DNA from: Ehretia macrophylla
Taxonomy: Eukaryota; Streptophyta; Magnoliopsida; Boraginales; Ehretiaceae
DNA: 64,000 bases
Direction: 5' to 3'
NCBI GenBank assembly: GCA_037974665.1
Contig: CM075771.1
Coordinates: forward strand, 2,789,994-2,853,993
Of this stretch, positions 57,383 through 64,000 are shown in pieces; position 1 is the first letter of the stretch, and the number at the start of each line of letters is the position of its first letter. Position numbers and translations under genes: made by a program. The notes under the pieces were generated by a model, which saw only the letters and a list, made by a program, of their open reading frames with translations, had not been told where the DNA came from and did not search any database.

Positions 57383-57940
57383 GTCATGTTGGGGGTAGAA
57401 TTCCTTTTTGTGTTAAAGGTTCACAGTCCCAGCCTAGAGAGATGGCCCATTCTGAAGGTCCAATGGGCTTAACAACAACCTATCCGCTTCAACAACACAG
57501 CATCCTCGCAAGACGTGATATCGACGCATTTTATCGCCCTCTAATATCCCGCGAGTAAGGTTGTTGTCCTTTTAACAGCTCACGACGTACGATCCGGGAC
57601 GGAAAAACAGAGCTTAATAAAAAAAGTTGCCCGAAACTGATGAAAACGTTCGATTTTGGGCTCCAAAAAGGGCACAATGAGCAAACTTGCTGCCCCCGTC
57701 GTAGGGCTCTCGGAGAGCTTTCCAACGGTTTGTTGTGCGCCGCATAACTCCTTACAAATCAAAAGTTATGGGCACCGGAGCGACAGAGACTTGGTCACAT
57801 GCCCTACGCCCTCGGTTTACGGGCCCAGCCTCCACGTGAAGCGAAATTGTCTTGCCTAAGTTGTTGTGGGATTCGATAATTGAAATGTGGTGGATAAAGT
57901 ATCTTGGCAACCCTAACCGGAGGAAAAAAAATTGAAAAGG

Positions 57941-58058
57941 GGTTGCAACACGAGGACTTCCCAGGGGGTCACCCATCATAGTACTACTCTCGCCCAAGCA
58001 CGCTTAACTTTCGAGTTCTGATGGGATCCGGTGCATTAGTGCTTGTATGATCGCACCC
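57941..58058 (-). rRNA. 5S rRNA: 5S rRNA copy 65
   Basis: GGTTGC 3' end, CATCATAG, AACTTTCGAG, GCTTGTATG. Box C core and box A intact. Confidence 0.92.
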
Positions 58059-58617
58059 GTCATGTTGGGGGTAAAATTCCTTTTTGTGTTAAAGGTTCAC
58101 AGTCCCAGCCTAGAGAGATGGACCATTCCGAAGGCCCAATGGGCTTAACAACAACCCATCCGCTTCAACAACGCAGCATCCTCGCAAGACGTGATATCGA
58201 CACATTGCACCGACCTCTAATGTCCCGCGTGTAAGGTTGTCATCCTTTAAACAGCTCACGACGTACGATTTGGGACGGAAAAACAGAGCTTAATAAGAAA
58301 AGTTGCCTGAAACCGATGAAAACGTTCGATTTTGGGCTCCAAAAAGGGCAAAGTGAGCTACCTCGCTGCCCCCGTCGTAGAATTCTCGGAGAGCTTTCCA
58401 ATGATATGATGTGCGACGCGTATCTCCTTACATATCAAAAGTTATGGGCACCGGAGCGATAGAGACTTGGTCACAAGCCCTACGCCCTCAGTTTGCAGGC
58501 CCAGCCTCCACGTGAAGCGAAGTTGTTTTGCCCAAGGTGCCATGGGATTCATTAATAGAAATTTGGTGGATAAAGTATCTTGGCAACCCTAACCGGAGGA
58601 AAAAAAATTGAAAAGGG

Positions 58618-58735
58618 GGGTACAACGCAAGGACTTCCCAAGGGGTCACCCATCCTAGTACTTCTATCGCCCAAGCACGCTTAACTTCGGAGTTCTGATG
58701 GGATCCGGTGTATTAGTGTTGGTATAATTGCACCC
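58618..58735 (-). rRNA. 5S rRNA: 5S rRNA copy 66
   Basis: TACAACGCAAGG 3' end, CCAAGGGG, TACTTCTATCG, GTGTATTAGTGTTGG, TATAATTG. Diverged at both ends. Confidence 0.89.
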
Positions 58736-59293
58736 GTCATGTTGGGGGTAGAATTCCTTTTTGTGTTAAAGGTTCGCAGTCCCAGCCTAGAGAGATGGCC
58801 CATTAAGAAGGCCCAATGGGCTTAACAACAACCCATCCGCTTCAACAACGCAGTATCCTCGCTAGACGTGATATCGACACATTGTACTGCTCTCTAATGT
58901 CCCGTGAATAAGGTTGTCATCCTTTTAACATCTCACGACGTTTGATTCGGGACGAAAAAACAGAGCTTAATAAGAAAAGTGTACCGAAACTTATGAAGAC
59001 GTTAGATTTTGGGCTCCAAAAAGGCACAGCGAGCAAGCTCGCTGCCCCCGGCGTAGAGCTCTCGGAGAGCTTTCCAAAGATATGTTGTACGCCGCGTAAC
59101 TCTTGACGGATCAAAAGTTATGGGCACCGGAGCAACAGAGACTTGGTCACAAGTCCTACGCCATCGGTTTGCGGGTCCAGCCTCCACGTGAAGCGAAGTT
59201 GTGTTGTCCAAGGTGCCATGGGATTCTATAATAGAAATGTGGTGGATAAAGTATCTCAGCAACCATAACCGGAGGAAAAACAATTGAAAAGGG

Positions 59294-59411
59294 GGGTGCA
59301 ACACGAGGACATCCCAAGGGGTCACCCATCCTAGTAGTACTCTTGCCCAACCACGCTTAACTTTGATGTTCCAATGGGATGCGGTGTATTAGTGCTGGTA
59401 TTATTGCGCCC
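59294..59411 (-). rRNA. 5S rRNA: 5S rRNA copy 67, divergent
   Basis: GACATCCCAAGG, AGTAGTACTCTTGCCCAACC across box A and the intermediate element, CTTTGATGTTCCAATGG, ATGCGG, TATTATTGCGCC. Most altered type B copy; likely pseudogene. Confidence 0.84.
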
Positions 59412-59971
59412 ATCATGTTGGGGGTAGAATTCCTTTTTGTGTTAAAGGTTCGCAGTCCCAGCCTAGAGAGATGGCCCTTTCAGAAGGCCCAATGGGCTTA
59501 ACAACAACCCATCCGCTTCAACAACACAGCATCCTCGCAAGACGTGATATCGACGTATTGTAGCGCTGTCCAATGTCCCGCGAGTAAGGTTGTCGTCCTT
59601 TTAACGGCTCACGACGTACGATCCAAGATGGAAAAATAGAGCTTAATAAAAAAAAGTTGCCCGAAACTTATTAAAACGTTCGATTTTGGGCTCCAAAAAG
59701 GGCACAGCGAGCAAGCTTGCAGCCCCCGTCGTAGAGCTCTCGGAGAGCTTTCCAACGGTATGCTGCACACTGCATAACTCCTTACGGATCAAAAGTTATG
59801 GGCACCGGAGCGACAGAGACTTGGTCACAAGCCCTACGCCCTAGGTTTGCGGGCCCAGCCTCCACATGAAGCGAAGTAGTCTTGCCCAAGTTGCCGTGGG
59901 ATTCAATAATAGAAATGTGGTGGATAAAGTATCTTGACAACCCAAGACGGAGGAAAAAAAATTGAAAAGGG

Positions 59972-60089
59972 GGGTGCAACACGAAGACTTCCCAGGGGGT
60001 CACCCATCGTAGTACTACTCTCGCCCAAACACGCTTAACTTCGGAGTTCTTATGCGATCCGTTGCATTAGTGCTGATATGATCGCACCC
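59972..60089 (-). rRNA. 5S rRNA: 5S rRNA copy 68
   Basis: CGAAGACTT, CATCGTAG, CCAAACACG in box A, TTCTTATGCGATCCG, GCTGATATG. Confidence 0.91.
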
Positions 60090-60647
60090 GTCATGTTGGG
60101 AGTAGAATTCCTTTTTGTGTTAAAGGTTCACAGTCCCAGCCTAGAGAGATGGCCCATTCAGAAGGCCCAATGGGCTTAACAACAACCCATCCGCTTCAAC
60201 AACGCAGTATCCTCGCAAGACGTGATATCAACACATTGTACCACCCTTTAATGTCGCGCGAGTAAGGTTGTCATCCTTTTAACAGCTCACGACGTACGAT
60301 TCAGGACAGAAAAACAGAGCTTAATAAGAAAAGTGTCCCGAAAATGATAAAAACGTTCAATTTTGGGCTCCAAAAAGGGTACAGCGAGCTTGCTCGTAGC
60401 CCCCGTCGTAGAGCTCTCGGAGAGCTTCCCAACGATATGCTGTGCGCAGCGTAACTCCTTACGGATCAAAAGTTATGGGCACCGGAGCGACAGTGACTTG
60501 GTCACAAGCCCTACGCCCTCGGTTTGCGGGCCCAGCGTCCACGTGAAGCGATGTTGTGTTGCCCAAGGTGCCATGGGATTCGATAATAGAAATGTGGTGG
60601 ATAAAGTATCTCAGCAACCCTAACCGGGGGAAAAAAAATTGAAAAGG

Positions 60648-60765
60648 GGGTGCAACACGAGGACTTCCCAAGGGGTCACCCATCCTAGTACTACTCTCCC
60701 CCAAGCACGCTTAACTTCGTAGTTCTGATGGGATCCGGTGCATTAGTGTTGGTATGATCGCACCC
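60648..60765 (-). rRNA. 5S rRNA: 5S rRNA copy 69
   Basis: CCAAGGGG, CTCCCCCAAG, CTTCGTAG and GTGTTGG; 3' and 5' termini intact. Confidence 0.93.
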
Positions 60766-61307
60766 GTCATGTTGGGGGTAGAAATCCATTTTGTGTTAAA
60801 GGTTCACAGTCCCAGCCTAGAGAGATGGCCCATTCAGAAGGCCCAATGGGCTTAACAACAACCCATCTGCTTCAACAACACAACATCCTCGCAAGACGTG
60901 ATATCAACGAATTGTAGGGCCCTCTAATGTCCCGCGAGTAAGGTTTTCGTCCTTTTAACAAATCACGACGTACGATCCGGGACGGAAAAACAGAGCTTAA
61001 TAAGAAAAGTGAGCCCGAAACTGTTGAAAACGTTTGATTTTGGGCTCCAAAATTGGCACAACGAGCAAGCTTGCTGCCCCCGTTGTAGAGCTCTCGGAGA
61101 GCTTTTCAACGGTATGCTGTGCACCGCGTAACTCCTTACGGATCAAAAGTTATGGGCACCGGAGCGACAAAGAGTTGGTCACAAGCCCTACGCCCTCGGT
61201 TTGCGGGCCCAGCCTCTAAGTGAAGCCAAGTTGTCTTGCCCAAGTTGCCGTGGGATTCGATAATAGAAATGTGGTGGAGAAAGTATCCTGGCAACCCTAA
61301 CAGGAGG

Positions 61308-61322
61308 AAAAAAAATTGAAAA
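61308..61322 (-). terminator. Pol III terminator (representative, copy 70)
   Basis: Minus-strand TTTTCAATTTTTTTT starts four bases beyond the mature 3' end of copy 70, with two T runs usable for Pol III termination. Confidence 0.7.
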
Positions 61323-61325
61323 GGG

Positions 61326-61443
61326 GGGTGCAACACGAGGACTTCCCTGGGGGTCACCCATCCTAGTACTACTCTCGCCCAAGCACGCTTAACTTCGGAG
61401 TTCTGATGGGATCCGGTGCATTAGTGCTGGTATGATCGCACCC
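61326..61443 (-). rRNA. 5S rRNA: 5S rRNA copy 70, near-consensus
   Basis: Only one difference seen (CCCTGGGGG at the box C edge). Box A, intermediate element, both termini and the terminator are intact; one of the two best candidates for a functional gene. Confidence 0.95.
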
Positions 61444-62001
61444 GTCATGTTGGGGTAGAATTCCTTTTTGTGTTAAAGGTTCACAGTCCCATCCTAGAAA
61501 GATGGCCCATTCAGAAGGCCCAATGGGCTTAACAACAACCCATCCACTTCAACAATGCAGTATCCTCGCAAGACGTGATATCGACACATTGTACCACCCT
61601 CTAATGTCCCGCGAGTTAGGTTCTCGTCCTTTTAACAGCTCACGACGTACGATTCGGGACGGAAAAATAGAGCTGAATAAAAAAAGTGACCCGAAATTGA
61701 TGAAAACGTTCAATTTTTGGCTCCAAAAAGTGCACAACGAGCAAGCTCGCTGCCCCCGTCGTAGAGCTCTCGGAGATCTTTCCAACTATATACTATGCAC
61801 CGCGTAACTCCTTACGGATCAAAAGTTATGGGCACCGGAGCGACAGAGACTTGGTCACAAGCCCTACGCCCTCGGTTCCCGGGCCAAGTCTCCACGTTAA
61901 GTGAAATTGTCTTTCCCAAGGTGCCATGGGATTCGATAATAGAAATGTGGTGGATAAAGTATCTTGGCAACCATAACCAGAGGAAAAAAAATTGAAAAGG
62001 G

Positions 62002-62120
62002 GGGTGCAACACGAGGACATTCCCAGGGGGTCACCCATCCTAGTACTACCCTCGCCCAAGCACGATTAACTTTGGAGTTCTGATGGGATCCTGTGTATTA
62101 GTGCTTGTATGATCGCACCC
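62002..62120 (-). rRNA. 5S rRNA: 5S rRNA copy 71
   Basis: One-base insertion (GACATTCCC) before box C, ACTACCCTCG, CGATTAACTTTGG in box A, ATCCTGTGTATTAGTGCTTG. Confidence 0.9.
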
Positions 62121-62679
62121 GTCATGTTGGGGGTAGAATTCCTTTTTGTGTTAAAGGTTCACTGTCCCAGCCTAGAGAGATGGCCCATTCAGAAGGCCCA
62201 ATGGGCTTAACAACAACCCATCCGCTTTAACAACACAGCATCCTCGCTAGACGTGATATCAACGCATTGTACTACCGTCTAATGTCCCACGAGTAAGGTT
62301 GTCGTCCTTTTAATATCTCACGACGTACGATCCGGGACGGAAAAACAGAGCTTAATAAAAAAAAAGTTGCCCGAAACTGATGAAAACGTTCGATTTTGGG
62401 CTCTAAAAAGGGTACAGCGAGCAAGCTTGCTGCCCCCATCAAGAGCTCTCGTAGAGCTTTAAACGGTATGCTTTGCGCCGCTTAACTCCTTACGGATCAA
62501 AAGTTATGGGCACCGGAGCGACAGAGACTTGGTCACATGCCCTACGCCCTCGGTTTGCGGGCCCAGCCTCCATGTGAAGCGAAGTTGTCTTGCCCAAGTT
62601 GCCGTGGGATTCGATAATAGAAATGTGGTGGATAAAGTATCTTGGCAACGCTAACCGGAGGAAAAAAAATTGAAAAGGG

Positions 62680-62797
62680 GGGTGCAACACGAGGACTTCC
62701 CTGGGGGTCACCCATCCTAGTACAACTCTCGCCCAAGCACGCTTAGCTTCGGAGTTCTTATGGGATCTGGTGAATTAGTGCTGGTATGATCGCACCC
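62680..62797 (-). rRNA. 5S rRNA: 5S rRNA copy 72
   Basis: CCCTGGGGG, TACAACTCTCG, CGCTTAGCTT, TTCTTATGG, ATCTGGTGAATT. Termini intact. Confidence 0.92.
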
Positions 62798-63357
62798 GTC
62801 ATGTTGGGGGTAGAATTCCTTTTTGTGTTAAAGGTTCATAGTCCCAGCCTAGAGAGATGGCCCATTCAGAAGGCCCAATGGGCTTAACAATAACCCATCT
62901 GCTTCAACCACATAGCATCCTCACAAGACGTGATATCGACGCATTGTAGCGCCATCTAATGTCCCGCGAGTAAGGTTGTCATCCTTTTAACAGCTCACGA
63001 CGTACGATCCGGGACGGAAAAACAGAGCTTAAAAAGAAAAGTGGCCCAAAACTGATGAAAACGTTCTATTTTGGGCTCCAAAAAGGGCACAGCGAGCAAG
63101 CTAGCTGCCCCCGTCGTAGAGCTCTCGGAGAGCTTTCCAACGGTATGCAACGCACCGCATAACTTCTTACGGATCAAAAGTTATGGGCACCGGAGCGACA
63201 GAGACTTCGTCACAAGCCCTACGCCCTCGGTTTGCGGGCCCAACCTCCACGTGAAGCGAAGTTGTCTTGCCCAAGATGCTGTGGGATTCGATAATAGAAA
63301 TGTGGTGGATAAAGTATCTTGGCAACCCTAACCGGAGGAAAAAAAATTTGAAAAAGT

Positions 63358-63475
63358 GGGTGCAACACGAGGACTTCCCAGGGGGTCACCCATCCTAGTA
63401 CTACTCTCGCCCAAGCACGCTCAACTTCGGAGTTCTGATGGGATCCGGTGCATTAGTGCTGGTATGATCGCACCC
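63358..63475 (-). rRNA. 5S rRNA: 5S rRNA copy 73, near-consensus
   Basis: Single difference seen: CGCTCAACTT in box A. Last complete copy; the following spacer runs off the window. Confidence 0.95.
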
Positions 63476-64000
63476 ATCATGTTGGGGGTAGAATTCCTTT
63501 TTGTGTTAAAGTTTCACAGTCCCACCCTAGAGAGATGACCCATTCAGAAGGCCCAATGGGCTTAACAACAACCCATCTGTTTCAACAACATAGCATCCTC
63601 GCAAGACGTGATATCGACGCATTGTAGCGCCACCTAATGTCCCGCGAGTAAGGTTGGTCGTCCTTTTAACAGTTCACGACGTACGATCCGGGTAGGAAAA
63701 ACAGAGCTTAATAAGAAAAATGGCCCGAAAATGATGAAAACGTTCTATTTTGGGCTCCAAAAAGGGCACAGCGAGCAAGCTTGCTGCCCCCGTCGTAGAG
63801 CTCTCGGAGAGCTTTCTAACGGTATGCTGCGCATTGCATAACGTCCTACGGATCAAAAGTTATGGGCACCGGAGCGACAGAGACTTGGTCACATGCCCTA
63901 CGCCCTCGGTTTGCGAGCCCAGCCTCCACGTGAAGCGAAATTGTCTTGCCCAGGGTGCCATGGGATTCGATAATAGAAATGTGGTGGATAAAGTATCTCA

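Larger units (their letters stand above)
40201..64000 (-). repeat. 5S rDNA tandem array, spacer type B (interrupted at 41235-44091)
   Basis: Thirty-one gene copies (43-73) with a regular 675-678 bp period. Type B has GGGGGTAGAATTCC beside the gene 5' end, CAGAGCTTAATAA mid-spacer, CAGAGACTTGG, and CTAACCGGAGG before the terminator. The final 525 bp (63476-64000) are spacer running off the window. Most copies keep the length of the transcribed region. Confidence 0.95.
56200..64000. repeat. Related blocks ten units apart (offset about 6770 bp)
   Basis: About 56200-57230 matches 62970-64000. Shared features are AAAAAGTGGG before the gene, CGCTCAACTT inside it, AAAGTTTCAC upstream, and GGGTAGGAAAAAC (56903-56950 and 63674-63720). 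The second block runs off the window. Confidence 0.75.

Noticed and set aside
11502..63856. Dozens of 60-130 codon open frames on both strands, with recurring similar translations
   Set aside because: They recur every 676 bp because the spacer repeats. Frames are broken by stops or shifts in many units, extend into the 5S genes, and show no known domain. Not genes.
11185..64000. Cassandra-type retroelements, which carry 5S sequence in their LTRs
   Set aside because: Units are uniform head-to-tail repeats with complete 5S genes and terminators. No primer-binding site or purine tract flanks each unit.
11185..64000. CRISPR-like regular repeat array
   Set aside because: The repeat is a 118-bp eukaryotic 5S gene and the spacers are homologous to each other.

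Overview
The window is plant nuclear DNA, most likely from a flowering plant. About 80 % of it (11185-64000) is a head-to-tail 5S ribosomal DNA array with every gene on the minus strand. The first 11 kb, plus one 2.86-kb insertion inside the array, are decayed Ty3/gypsy LTR retrotransposon material. No intact protein-coding gene is seen. The many 60-130 codon open frames inside the array are repeats of spacer sequence, not genes.

Layout. 43-2135 (+) is the remnant of a chromodomain-bearing gypsy element: gag with four in-frame stops is joined directly to integrase, and protease, reverse transcriptase and RNase H are missing. At 2137 begins a minus-strand LTR element with no coding capacity. 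A 1601-bp block occurs twice as direct repeats (2137-3737 and 6200-7800). An initiator-tRNA-Met primer-binding site (6186-6197) and a purine tract (5558-5570) bound a coding-free interior. The LTRs carry a tandem G-box (CACGTG) cluster beside a TATA box. 7801-11184 (+) is a long LTR-type sequence ending in TGACA, butted onto a 5S gene cut at nucleotide 44 (11185-11228).

The 5S array then runs in one orientation. I placed 73 full-length or near full-length gene copies plus the edge fragment. Each is about 118 bp with a spacer of about 558 bp, and the period is 676-677 bp. Copies carry internal Pol III control regions (box A, intermediate element, box C), a T-rich terminator at the 3' end, C at -1 and an A-rich element near -28. 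Two spacer families are present: type A up to about 40.2 kb, itself a mosaic of subtypes N and C, and type B from about 40.2 kb to the end. Types A and B differ in the promoter-proximal sequence. Higher-order duplications of 2, 4 and 10 units are visible. By eye every copy differs from the window consensus at one or more positions; the best are copies 70 and 73. This suggests the decaying edge of an array rather than its homogenised core.

A second gypsy fragment (41235-44091: one 2653-bp LTR, primer-binding site and about 190 bp of leader) interrupts one spacer with a deletion of about 17 bp. Its U3 carries a cluster of W-box cores. I found no novel gene system. The interest lies in array structure, the two promoter types and the retroelements at and in the array.
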